From Myxococcales bacterium (GTDB lineage Bacteria; Myxococcota_A; Polyangia; Haliangiales; Haliangiaceae), in contig JAQBQF010000214.1 in the NCBI GenBank assembly GCA_028287115.1, positions 1 to 56,560 on the forward strand: a DNA stretch of 56,560 nucleotides. The letters run 5' to 3'. The stretch's first letter is position 1, and each line of letters opens with the position of its first letter. The notes under the pieces are model-generated. The model saw only the letters and a list, made by a program, of their open reading frames with translations, made no database searches and was not told where the DNA came from. The position numbers and the translations under genes are program-made. Of this stretch, positions 1 to 7,172 are shown piece after piece.

Positions 1-104
1 TTCTTACGATCGCGCGTGCGATTCACGTCGACAGCGATGCGGCGACCGGGACCACGTTCACGATAGAGCTGCCTGTCACCCCGCCTGTCGCTTCAACGTC
101 GTGA
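1..104 (+). CDS. C-terminal end of a sensor histidine kinase (partial)
   Basis: The frame is open from the window edge to a TGA at 102-104. Its last ~33 residues contain 'GTTFTIELPV', which matches the end of the HATPase_c domain (the G2-box strand after a 'GxGTTF' motif) in two-component sensor kinases. The kinase core, sensor and transmembrane parts lie outside the window, so the input and the partner regulator are unknown. It converges on the minus-strand lipoprotein that ends at 222. A generic GHKL ATPase cannot be excluded from this short tail. Confidence 0.7.
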   Translation, partial: LTIARAIHVDSDAATGTTFTIELPVTPPVASTS

Positions 105-156
105 CCGGCGCCTGCTCGGCTCGCGCAGACGGTCCTCACTCGGCGAACCAGTGCAA

Positions 157-172
157 GCGGCAAATGTGCCGC
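157..172. terminator. Short inverted repeat between convergent genes
   Basis: GCGGCA-AATG-TGCCGC forms a perfect 6-bp stem with a 4-base loop. It lies midway between the histidine kinase stop and the convergent stop at 222. An A5 run follows on the plus strand, so there is no good U-tract for the kinase transcript. Treat it as a candidate bidirectional stop or attenuating hairpin. Confidence 0.35.
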
Positions 173-221
173 GAAAAACCGGCACCGAGCCTTTTGAGGA
201 CAAAGCCCGCACCCCGGATAA

Positions 222-1211
222 TCAATGCAGCGCGACGTCGAGCTGCGAAGGCTTCACGACGTCGACCTTGATCGACCGTCGCAGCACGATCGGCGCACCA
301 TACGTCAGCACGCCGTCCGGCCCCGCGCTCGCGATCGGCGGCTGCCAGAACGTGATCTCGTACGTGCCCGCCGCAAGCTCGTCGATGCGATAGCGGCCCG
401 CGTCGTCGGTGACCGAGTAATACGGCGAATCGACCGCGACGAGCCATGCCGCGGCGAGCTTGCCATCCTCACTATCGATCTTCGTGATGCCTGCCTTGAG
501 CTCGACCTCGACGAGCCCGGCTTCCTGCAGGTCGTAGGCTCTGGCGCCGCCGTTCGCCGTGACCCGCACGCGTGCGCGCGTCGCATCGCCGTGGATCGAG
601 ACGCTCGCCGGCAACGACATGACCGGCTGTGCCGCCGGGACGAGCGAGCAACCGCGCTTCGCGACGACTCCGCCGATCGTCGCGGGTCTCGGCAGCGCCG
701 GCAGCACGCGTCCGACGCTGATCTTCTCGATGTACACGACGACGCCACGCAGCCGCTTGTCGGAGCCGGCGCGTAAGCTCGGATTCTCGATCGCACCGCA
801 CGCGGTCGTGATCTTTGCGGGTGCTGCACCGGCCCACGTGACGGTGCCCTCGACGGCGCCGGTCAATCCCGGCACCGCGGTGTAATGGGTCTGGCGCGTC
901 GCCGCCGAGTAATTGAGCGGCGGCATCTGCCAGTTCGCATAATTCGCGCCGCCATATGGATCGCCGCCGTACATCGCGCCGCCGTATGGATCTCCGCCGT
1001 AATCGAGGCCGCCATACTCGTTGCGCGCGGTAGTCGTCGGGCGCTCGGCGCCGAACGTCTCGGGCGTGTCATCGCCGAGGGACAGGCGCGCCGACGCGCG
1101 CGCGAGCAATCCGGCTCCTTCGTCGTGCTCGTCGCCGGCTTTGTAGAGCGGAACACGCGACGAGCTGCCGCACGCGATCGCGCCGACCATCCCGAGCGAG
1201 ACCGCGCGCAT
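222..1211 (-). CDS. Lipoprotein with carboxypeptidase-regulatory-like domain
   Basis: A 329-aa protein. I chose the ATG at 1211 because it gives a compact lipoprotein signal (lipobox GAIAC); an ATG at 1232 adds seven residues, and longer starts run into the next gene. After the Cys comes a Gly/Tyr/Asp-rich repeat (units like YGGDPYGG, about residues 70-100). A beta-rich region follows ('GTVTWAG', 'VVVYIE') and then a CarboxypepD_reg-like Ig fold ('DAGRYRIDELAAGTYEITFW', about 280-300). Such folds mediate adhesion or structural roles, and no catalytic residues are visible. It lies 61 bp downstream of the TonB-like gene on the same strand, so the two may be co-transcribed. Function unknown. Confidence 0.75.
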   Translation of the reverse strand: MRAVSLGMVGAIACGSSSRVPLYKAGDEHDEGAGLLARASARLSLGDDTPETFGAERPTTTARNEYGGLDYGGDPYGGAMYGGDPYGGANYANWQMPPLNYSAATRQTHYTAVPGLTGAVEGTVTWAGAAPAKITTACGAIENPSLRAGSDKRLRGVVVYIEKISVGRVLPALPRPATIGGVVAKRGCSLVPAAQPVMSLPASVSIHGDATRARVRVTANGGARAYDLQEAGLVEVELKAGITKIDSEDGKLAAAWLVAVDSPYYSVTDDAGRYRIDELAAGTYEITFWQPPIASAGPDGVLTYGAPIVLRRSIKVDVVKPSQLDVALH

Positions 1212-1272
1212 CCTCACTTCTGAAGCATGCATCGCGCCCCCACTTGGTACAACGCCCACCTCGAACGCGAGC

Positions 1273-2991
1273 TTATTTAGCGGCTCGCGAGAAGTAATCG
1301 TCGAGGGTGACGGCGGCTGCGGCGAGCAGCGCGCGCGCATCCGAGATCGACAGCGATGTCGCATAGGACACGCGCGCACCCGTGCGGGCCATCGACAATC
1401 CGGTCACCAGATTGAGCGCGTGCTGCTTCGACAGCACCATCGATAACGCGTGGCTGTCGGTGATTCGCTCCTGCGCATCCTGGACTGCTTGCACGAACGC
1501 CTTGGCATCCGCTTCGTTCGCGAACTTGATGTTGCCGCGCACGAGCCAGCCCTGCTTGACGAGCTCCATCGCGAGCGACAGCCGCTCGGGTCCGGGCAAC
1601 GTCGTGATGCCGAGTCCGACATCCGGAAACGTGTACCGCTTGCCATCACCGGCGAGCGTGACAACCAGCGCCGGCCCGCGCTTGGACTCGCTCGGTCGTT
1701 GACCGCGCTCGACCACGGGGTCCGCTTCCTCTTCGATCTTGCGAATCGTCTGCAACCACGGCGGCAGCCTGACCTTTGCCTCGACGGTATCGAGCGTCCC
1801 GGTTGCCGGCGCCGTGAGCCCGGCGAGGTCGGCAGGCTGCGCGAGTACGAACCAATTCTTCCACGGCGACAGGAGGAGCCGCTGGTCCCCCCTGAATAGC
1901 GTGCCGCCGCGCCGCCCGATCATGCCGCCCTTCGCGGCGGTCCACGTGATCGGCGTCCGCGGGTTCGAGAGGAAGTCCCGCACCTGCACGCGCGACATCG
2001 CGCTGTGCACGACAAGCGTCGTCGCGGTCGCGTCGTTCGGCCGCGGCGTCGAGATCACGAGCGTGTCGAGCTTCTCGGTAATGTTCGTCTCGCGATCGCC
2101 GAACAGCCCGTGATAATCGGGCATCGGCCGCAGCAAGCGCTCCGTGCGCTCGGCCCACTCGCTGCCGCGCAACCGCTCGAAGCGGATCAACGCCGACACG
2201 ACATGCCCGGGTGGAAAGTACGCGAGCAGATTTGCCGCGGTGCCCGCGTTGGTCGGCTCGCCGTCGACGGCGGGCTCGGTTGTCATCGCGGGTACGCCGG
2301 ATCCTGAACCGAGGGCGACGGCCGCAGCCACACCCGAGCCCGAGCCCGATCCCGATCCCGATCCCGATCCCGATCCCGATCCCGATCCCGATCCCGACTC
2401 CGTTCCGGCTCCTGTTCCGGATCCCATTCCGGATCCGGCTCCGGCTCCCGCTCCCGTTTCTGATCCAGCTCCCGATCCGGTCTCCGCAACCGCGACTTTC
2501 ACACTCGCGTCGTCGGCTGCGTTCACCGCCGCATCGCTGATCGCGGCGACCTCCGCCGCATCGCCGGGTCCGCCATCCGCAGCCTCCGCAACCATCGGCA
2601 ACGCCGCATCGATAGGCGCGTCGATCGCAGCGTCGGCGGTGCGCTTCCGCGGTGCGTCCGCGGGCGCATCGACGGGTGCGTCTACGCCGGCGTCGACGAG
2701 CCCCGTCGGCTCGCGCCCGACGGGATCCGGCGCCGCGCTCGCAGGAGTCGGCTCGTCGCCGGAGCCCGCCGGTTCGGTGATCTGCTTGGCCACCTCCGCC
2801 GGCAGCGCCTCGGCCTTCGGCGGTGCGGGTGCCATCTCGATATCGACCGTCGTGATCTCCGGCTCGTGGGTAGGCCGTGCGACGAGGGCCATCACGATCA
2901 CGACGCTAAGGTGCGCCACGGCCGAGACCGCGAGTGCGCGCACGAGCCACGGCGTGCCCGTCGCCTGAGGCTCGATCGACCGCGTATGCAT
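1273..2991 (-). CDS. Inner-membrane-anchored periplasmic protein with TonB-like N-terminus
   Basis: A 572-aa protein read from the ATG at 2991 (a start at 3006 adds five residues). One membrane segment lies at about residues 15-38. A long disordered linker rich in Pro, Ala and Asp follows ('DAPVDAPADAP'), then a Gly-Ser tract encoded by a hexanucleotide repeat. A folded C-terminal domain of about 320 residues ('LLAYFPPGHVVSALIRF...') ends the protein. The architecture resembles TonB/AgmX-type energy-transducer or gliding-associated proteins with the C-terminal module replaced. I do not recognise the C-terminal domain. It is upstream of the lipoprotein at 222-1211 on the same strand. The linker length may vary between strains because of the repeat. 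Confidence 0.7.
   Translation of the reverse strand: MHTRSIEPQATGTPWLVRALAVSAVAHLSVVIVMALVARPTHEPEITTVDIEMAPAPPKAEALPAEVAKQITEPAGSGDEPTPASAAPDPVGREPTGLVDAGVDAPVDAPADAPRKRTADAAIDAPIDAALPMVAEAADGGPGDAAEVAAISDAAVNAADDASVKVAVAETGSGAGSETGAGAGAGSGMGSGTGAGTESGSGSGSGSGSGSGSGSGSGSGVAAAVALGSGSGVPAMTTEPAVDGEPTNAGTAANLLAYFPPGHVVSALIRFERLRGSEWAERTERLLRPMPDYHGLFGDRETNITEKLDTLVISTPRPNDATATTLVVHSAMSRVQVRDFLSNPRTPITWTAAKGGMIGRRGGTLFRGDQRLLLSPWKNWFVLAQPADLAGLTAPATGTLDTVEAKVRLPPWLQTIRKIEEEADPVVERGQRPSESKRGPALVVTLAGDGKRYTFPDVGLGITTLPGPERLSLAMELVKQGWLVRGNIKFANEADAKAFVQAVQDAQERITDSHALSMVLSKQHALNLVTGLSMARTGARVSYATSLSISDARALLAAAAVTLDDYFSRAAK
2345..2397. repeat. Hexanucleotide tandem repeat (CCCGAT)n
   Basis: Eight perfect CCCGAT units (2345-2392), then a degenerate ninth, all in frame inside the TonB-like gene. 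On the coding strand each unit reads ATCGGG in a frame that gives Gly-Ser dipeptides. Unit changes would keep the frame and only lengthen or shorten the linker. Confidence 0.9.
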
Positions 2992-3047
2992 TGCGCTCTC
3001 GGCCACGAATTCTCGACGGGCGACCTTCTCCGAAGTAGCATCACCTC

Positions 3048-3572
3048 ATGGCCGAGTCCACCCGAGCTGGCTCCGCCGCACCGCGCGCGCTGACCCCCGA
3101 GGAGGCGAGCTACGTCTCGGCCGCCCGCGACAAAGCATTCGTGCTCTATGAAGGCGTCCGCCTACCGCACCGGAGCTGCGGGATCGCGATCGCCGAGACC
3201 TTCAACCTGCCGTCCCGGTCCTATCAGTCGCTGCGTCGCGGTGGGATCACCGGCAAAGGCGCATGCGGTGCGATTCGCGCCGGTGAGCAAGTCCTCGGCG
3301 AGCTCCTCGGCGATCCCGACCCGGGCGGCGCCGTCACGGCCGAGCTACGCGCCGCGATCACCTGGTTTCAAGAAGCCTGGCTGTTGCGGATCCGCGATAA
3401 CCAGCCTGATATCGTGTGCGACAACCTCGTGCGTCCCCACGGTGACTTCGCAGGCCCTGCACGCAAAGCGTTCTGCACCAACCTCGCGGCCGATGTCGCG
3501 AGCCTCACGGCCGAGGCCCTTTGCCGGTTCTCGACGCAACGGCCTCCGATCACGCCCATCGAAATCCCATGA
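3048..3572 (+). CDS. C_GCAxxG_C_C family redox-type protein
   Basis: A 174-aa cytoplasmic protein starting at ATG 3048, with no signal peptide. Five cysteines fall in a family-like pattern: C44 (HRSCGIAIAE), C73 in 'ACGAIRAG' (variant of the GCAxxG core), C124, C143 and C159. The family is described as putative redox-active or metal-binding, and its members often sit beside electron-transfer genes. The match rests on the spacing and the CGAxxxG core, not on an alignment. Its stop overlaps the start of the next gene (ATGA, 3569-3572), so the two products are probably made together. Exact reaction unknown. Confidence 0.65.
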   Translation: MAESTRAGSAAPRALTPEEASYVSAARDKAFVLYEGVRLPHRSCGIAIAETFNLPSRSYQSLRRGGITGKGACGAIRAGEQVLGELLGDPDPGGAVTAELRAAITWFQEAWLLRIRDNQPDIVCDNLVRPHGDFAGPARKAFCTNLAADVASLTAEALCRFSTQRPPITPIEIP

Positions 3573-3967
3573 AGCTCACGAAAGACCAAGTCGCCTCGGT
3601 GGTCACCGAAGCATCGCAGAAGATGTCCGACCCGAACTATTCGGCGGTGCTCGTCGGTGGGTTCGTGCAATCGCAGACCCCGGTCGCGCAGTTCATCAGC
3701 GCGCACGAGCGCGAGCTCGGCGGTGCCGAGTCGATCGTCCAGGTCATCTTTCACTGCGCGCTGGTCGCGCAATGTTTTCAGCGCGCCGGCGGCAGAATCC
3801 GGACCCTGTCCTACGAGGATCTCGATGCGGCCGCGCGCGGTGAGCCTTTGATTCGCTTGGAAAAGGCGCAACTCCCGCTCCACGAGTTCATCAAAGCGAA
3901 CGTCGAGAACGAGGAAGCGCAAAAGCTCATCGCGATGATCGCGCTCGCGATCGACGGCGTCGCCTAA
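3569..3967 (+). CDS. Hypothetical protein coupled to the Cys-rich redox protein
   Basis: A 132-aa protein. The ATG at 3569 overlaps the upstream stop (ATGA), which fixes the start better than the upstream in-frame ATG at 3521, which lies inside the neighbour. The sequence is soluble and helical, with no signal peptide or membrane segment, and has two cysteines about ten residues apart ('HCALVAQCFQ'). The context suggests a partner or dedicated accessory of the C_GCAxxG_C_C-like protein. I do not recognise a family. Confidence 0.65.
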   Translation: MKLTKDQVASVVTEASQKMSDPNYSAVLVGGFVQSQTPVAQFISAHERELGGAESIVQVIFHCALVAQCFQRAGGRIRTLSYEDLDAAARGEPLIRLEKAQLPLHEFIKANVENEEAQKLIAMIALAIDGVA

Positions 3968-4032
3968 CGATCGAGGCGAAATTCCCGCGCCAACGCGAGG
4001 ACGAAATCTCATGATGCCGACCGAAGCGGCGC

Positions 4033-4157
4033 GGTCTCCCCCTCCGGGGATTCGCCGCGGGCGCGCTCGATCCATCGCCCTCGGTCTCCCCTCCGGGGAT
4101 TCGCTCGGGCTAGCGATGCGCGTCCTCGCTTCGCTGCGAGCGCGCTCGATCCATCGC
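4033..4157. repeat. Intergenic pair of direct repeats
   Basis: The gap 3968-4182 holds two repeated blocks in the same order. One is about 22 bases (from 'GGTCTCC' through 'GGGGATTCGC') at 4033-4055 and 4083-4104. The other is 18 bases ('GCGCGCTCGATCCATCGC') at 4061-4078 and 4140-4157. The first block differs by one C and contains the small palindrome CTCCGGGGA. This looks like a duplicated non-coding unit or a REP-like remnant. No gene is seen in this gap. Confidence 0.7.
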
Positions 4158-4182
4158 TCAGTCCCGTGGTAAGCCTCGACGC

Positions 4183-4701
4183 ATGGCGAATCCGACCGCA
4201 ACGTTTGACACCTCTCTAGGCTCGTTCACCGCCGAGATCTATCTCGACAAGATGCCGGTCACCGCCGGCAACTTCATCAAGCTCGCGAAGAGCGGCTTCT
4301 ACGACGGCCTTCACTTTCACCGCGTGATCAAGGACTTCATGATCCAGTTCGGGTGCGAGTTCTCGAAGGACGCGAACAGCCCGAAGTGCGGCACCGGCAA
4401 CTCGCCGTTCGGTAACGTGCAGGACGAGCACCCGCCCGCCGCGAAGATCTCGAACGAGCCGGGCACGCTCTCGATGGCGAACACCGGCCGCCCGAACTCG
4501 GGTGGCGCGCAGTTCTTCATCAACACCGTGCACAACGATCGCCTCGACTGGTTCACGCCGGGCCAGTCGAAGCACCCGGTCTTCGGCAAGGTCACGGCGG
4601 GCATGGACATCGTCAAGAAGATCGAGACGACCCCAACGGCCGCCGGCGATCGCCCCAAGACACCGGTCAAGATGAACAAGGTCACGATCCAGGGCATGTA
4701 A
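4183..4701 (+). CDS. Cyclophilin-type peptidyl-prolyl cis-trans isomerase
   Basis: A 172-aa single-domain cyclophilin with no signal peptide, so probably cytoplasmic; it speeds proline isomerisation during folding. Visible family motifs: 'GNFIKLAKSGFYDGLHFHRVI' region with the catalytic Arg, then 'FMIQFG' (Phe where many have Gly/Gln), 'MANTGRPNSGGAQFFI' region and 'FGKVTAGMDIV'. An insertion with two Cys (GCEFSKDAN..PKCG) after the catalytic Arg is common in small bacterial cyclophilins. Length is normal for the family. It stands alone, followed by about 100 bp before the Uma2 gene. Confidence 0.95.
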   Translation: MANPTATFDTSLGSFTAEIYLDKMPVTAGNFIKLAKSGFYDGLHFHRVIKDFMIQFGCEFSKDANSPKCGTGNSPFGNVQDEHPPAAKISNEPGTLSMANTGRPNSGGAQFFINTVHNDRLDWFTPGQSKHPVFGKVTAGMDIVKKIETTPTAAGDRPKTPVKMNKVTIQGM

Positions 4702-4806
4702 GAACCGCGCGTCGCGGCTGCGAGTCGTCGACGTGCGCCCTATGACCGACGAGCCCAGCCGCGGGATACCGGTTGGGCCGTCCGCATCCGCTGGTATCCT
4801 GTGTCC

Positions 4807-5418
4807 ATGGCGAATCCAGGCGACAAGCGCCGCGCGACGTATCAGGACATCCTCGATGCGCCCGAGCACATGGTCGCCGAGATCATTGGTGGCGAGCTGC
4901 GGCTCTCGCCGCGTCCCGGTGGACCCGCGACGTCGGTCGCGAGCAAGCTGGCGGGCGAGCTCATCCCTCCGTTCAACAACGGTCGCGGCGACCCTGGGGG
5001 CTGGATCATCGCGTTCGAGCCAGAGCTCCACCTCGGGGACGAGATCGTGGTTCCCGATCTCGCCGCGTGGAAGGTCGAACACCTTCCGAAGGTTCCCGAG
5101 GGCGCGTTCTTCACGGTGACGCCGGACTGGATCTGCGAAGTGATCTCACCCGCGAGCGAGAGCACCGACCGCCTGGAGAAGCTGCCGCTCTACGCATCCC
5201 GAGGCATCGGCCACGCGTGGCTGCTGCATCCGCGGCGGCGCTCGCTCGAGGCGTTTCGCCTGCACGACGATAAGTGGCTCGCCATCGCGATTCACAGAGC
5301 GAATGACCGTATTCGAGTCGAGCCGTTCGAAGCGATCGAGATCGATCTCTCGATCCTATGGGCCGATGTCCCCTTGCCGACCAAAGCGTCGGAAGCTGCC
5401 GAATACAGCGTGTACTGA
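4807..5418 (+). CDS. Uma2 family (DUF820) PD-(D/E)XK nuclease-like protein
   Basis: About 203 aa from ATG 4807; an in-frame GTG at 4801 would add two residues. Uma2-type features in order: N-terminal 'TYQDILDAPEHMVAEIIGG', then 'PELHLGDEIVVPDLAAW' supplying the acidic metal-binding residues, 'ICEVISPASES.DR..K' as the E-x-K-like core, and 'HAWLLHP' plus 'LEAFRL' in the last strands. Family members have a restriction-endonuclease-like fold, are abundant in cyanobacteria and myxobacteria, and mostly lack a proven role. It lies just upstream of a toxin-antitoxin pair, a typical accessory setting. Confidence 0.88.
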   Translation: MANPGDKRRATYQDILDAPEHMVAEIIGGELRLSPRPGGPATSVASKLAGELIPPFNNGRGDPGGWIIAFEPELHLGDEIVVPDLAAWKVEHLPKVPEGAFFTVTPDWICEVISPASESTDRLEKLPLYASRGIGHAWLLHPRRRSLEAFRLHDDKWLAIAIHRANDRIRVEPFEAIEIDLSILWADVPLPTKASEAAEYSVY

Positions 5419-5461
5419 GGTGCAGCCCGGCGCCGAGGGTCGACGTCCTTGTTGCTCCGAG

Positions 5462-5491
5462 TGCAATCATTGATTACAATGCAATCATTGA
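5462..5491. promoter_or_regulatory. AT-rich direct repeat, candidate antitoxin operator
   Basis: The 12-mer TGCAATCATTGA occurs twice (5462-5473 and 5480-5491), 18 bp apart start to start, with TGATT...AATCA dyads between. The second copy ends five bases before the antitoxin ATG. The block is far more AT-rich than its surroundings. FitAB/VapBC pairs repress their own promoters through repeats like this, so it is a likely operator overlapping the promoter. Confidence 0.6.
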
Positions 5492-5495
5492 GGTC

Positions 5496-5741
5496 ATGCC
5501 GAGCATTACGATTCGAAAGATCGATTCCCATCTAAAGGCGCGTCTTCGTGTCCGGGCCGCTCGCCACGACCGGTCGATGGAAGAAGAGGCTCGCGTGATC
5601 CTGCGCGAGGCGGTCGCTGAGGACACAGAGACGCCGATCAACCTAGCCGAGGCGATCGCCGCGCGTTTCGAGCGCGTCGGTGGAGTGGGCATCGAAATTC
5701 CGGCACGCGAGCCCATGCGGCAGCCCCCTAAGCCGCGATGA
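5496..5741 (+). CDS. FitA-like ribbon-helix-helix antitoxin
   Basis: An 81-aa protein from ATG 5496. The N-terminal 'SITIRKIDSHLKARLRVRAA' is the beta-strand and first helix of a ribbon-helix-helix DNA-binding fold, and 'SMEEEARVILREAV' is the second helix with the FitA/Arc-type 'EEEAR' signature. The C-terminal ~35 residues should wrap the toxin active site. Its stop overlaps the toxin start (ATGA at 5738-5741). The known role of the family is to neutralise the PIN toxin and repress the operon. Confidence 0.88.
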   Translation: MPSITIRKIDSHLKARLRVRAARHDRSMEEEARVILREAVAEDTETPINLAEAIAARFERVGGVGIEIPAREPMRQPPKPR

Positions 5742-6154
5742 TCGTCCTCGATACCAACGTGGTCTCGGAGCTCATGCGACCGAAGCCGGCGGATTCGGTG
5801 GTGCGCTGGATCGGTGGTCGATCGGCGACTTCGTTGTGCACCACGACGATCACGCAGGCCGAGATTCTCCATGGCGTTCTCTTGCTGGCCAAAGGCAAGC
5901 GTCGCGATGCGATCGAGAAAGCCGCCGAGGCGATGTTCGATAAGGATTTCGCTGGACGCGTGCTGCCCTTCGGCACAGATGCTGCTCGGGTCTACGCCCG
6001 CATCTCGGCGGCTCGACGTCGATCCGGCCGGCCCATCGCTCAATTCGATGCACAGATAGCGGCGATCGCGCGGTCGACTGGCGCGAGTCTCGCAACCCGT
6101 AACGTGAGCGACTTCGAGGGTTGCGGAATCGATGTCGCCGATCCCTGGGGCTGA
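5738..6154 (+). CDS. FitB/VapC-like PIN-domain ribonuclease toxin
   Basis: A 138-aa PIN domain, full length for FitB-type toxins. The metal-binding acids are present: D5 in 'VLDTNVVSE', E42 in 'TQAEILHG', D104 in 'FDAQIAAIA', with N122/D125 in 'TRNVSDFEG'. Such toxins cleave RNA in a Mg-dependent way when freed from the antitoxin. All key residues are intact, so it is probably functional. The start is fixed by the ATGA overlap with the antitoxin gene. Confidence 0.92.
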   Translation: MIVLDTNVVSELMRPKPADSVVRWIGGRSATSLCTTTITQAEILHGVLLLAKGKRRDAIEKAAEAMFDKDFAGRVLPFGTDAARVYARISAARRRSGRPIAQFDAQIAAIARSTGASLATRNVSDFEGCGIDVADPWG

Positions 6155-6172
6155 AGCGTTAGATCGCAACGC

Positions 6173-6286
6173 ATGGCGACTCAGAAGGACGTGCGACGGA
6201 TCGCGCTTCGCAAGCTGATCTCCGACGCCTGGCGATGTCAGGCGCCTCGCGCGCCGGTGCAACCCGCGCGCAGGCACAAGCGATAA
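6173..6286 (+). pseudogene. Internally deleted remnant of an MmcQ/YjbR-type gene
   Basis: A 37-codon frame. Residues 1-12 (MATQKDVRRIAL) look like the N-terminus of MmcQ/YjbR-like proteins. From residue 13, 'RKLISDAWRCQAPR' matches the C-terminal helix of the same family ('ELLTDAWRxxAPK' pattern). The central ~80 residues that form the fold are absent, so one in-frame deletion of about 240 bp would explain it. The product cannot fold as the parent family does. It sits between the toxin gene and the convergent GST (1 bp gap). The family assignment is from memory of the consensus. Confidence 0.55.
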
Positions 6287-6287
6287 C

Positions 6288-6896
6288 TCAGGTCCGCGCG
6301 TACCAAGCTTTGACGCCGGCGTGATCGCGAACCGCGTCGTGCACGCGCGTGAGCTTCGGATACCCGGAGAAGATCGTCGGCGGGACGTGGTCGACCTTGC
6401 CGCCGAGAAACCACCGCACCGTCATGTGCAGCTTGAGATCGACGACGTGGATCTTCGACCCGCCGAAGAACGGGCCATCGCCGATCTGCTTCTCGGCATT
6501 GGCACTCCACGTCGGAAAGAACGAAGCGACCAGTCCTTCGCGGACGCGCTTCTTCTCCTCGTCGCTCATGCGCAGCGTCGGCCCGACGACCGCGCGCAGA
6601 TCTTCGACGTGTCCCATCATCGCTTCGTGACGAGCCGCTTCGAAGTCATCCTTGGGATGGAGCCCGTGGGCGCGCCCGACAAACACGAGGATCGCGTTCG
6701 ATTGTGCGAGCGGCGGCTTTCCGGGCACCTCGTACACCGGCACGGCGCCGAACGGAGCCTGCGCCTTCACAGCGGGCCACTCGGCCGTTTTGACGCGGAC
6801 GTCCTCGAAGTCGACACCGGCGAGGTGCAGCGCGAGGCGGCATTCTTCGCCGCGGCTGACAGGAGCATCGAAGTAGGTGAGCTTGGGTCGGGTCAT
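6288..6896 (-). CDS. Glutathione S-transferase-like protein
   Basis: A 202-aa cytosolic GST from ATG 6896; an upstream start at 6962 only adds non-homologous sequence. The N-terminal thioredoxin-like domain has 'LTYFDAPVSRGEECRLALHLAGVDFED' (about residues 5-30), with Tyr or Ser near the start able to activate glutathione, then 'APFGAVPVYE' (cis-Pro) and 'LAQSNAILVFV' (glutathione gamma-Glu binding). The C-terminal helical domain includes 'DLKLHMTVRWF'. Likely role is conjugation or reduction with glutathione. It resembles sigma-class-like bacterial GSTs. No operon partner. Confidence 0.88.
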   Translation of the reverse strand: MTRPKLTYFDAPVSRGEECRLALHLAGVDFEDVRVKTAEWPAVKAQAPFGAVPVYEVPGKPPLAQSNAILVFVGRAHGLHPKDDFEAARHEAMMGHVEDLRAVVGPTLRMSDEEKKRVREGLVASFFPTWSANAEKQIGDGPFFGGSKIHVVDLKLHMTVRWFLGGKVDHVPPTIFSGYPKLTRVHDAVRDHAGVKAWYART

Positions 6897-7172
6897 CGCG
6901 GCAAGGTACGAGCGTGTCCGCGAACGATCAAGCCCTTCGTTAACGGACATTGCCGAGGACACCTACGACTGGGCTCGACGGTTCAGATCGAGACGATCTC
7001 GTCGATACGACCTGTCACGGGTGACGAGCACGTGGCGGTCACCCGACCACGCGCAAGCACCCGCGCGATTTCGGACTTTGGCGCCCGCGCGGTTTCACAG
7101 TGGCTTGCGCTTACGTCGGGCGCGCAGGGCTCCTACATTGACTCGAGCTTCGACGGTCCGTAGGCTACTGAT
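6897..7172. other. Intergenic divergent promoter region
   Basis: 276 bases between the divergent GST and PHM-like lipoprotein genes. I see no convincing gene, hairpin or repeat here. It must hold promoters for both sides, but none stands out. Confidence 0.5.

Noticed and set aside
2144..2968. 274-codon plus-strand frame with Asp-Pro repeats
   Set aside because: Produced by the hexamer repeat on the strand opposite the TonB-like gene; no signal or domain.
3368..4201. 277-codon minus-strand frame
   Set aside because: It runs antisense to two coupled plus-strand genes with clear ATGA overlap and has Arg-rich shadow composition.
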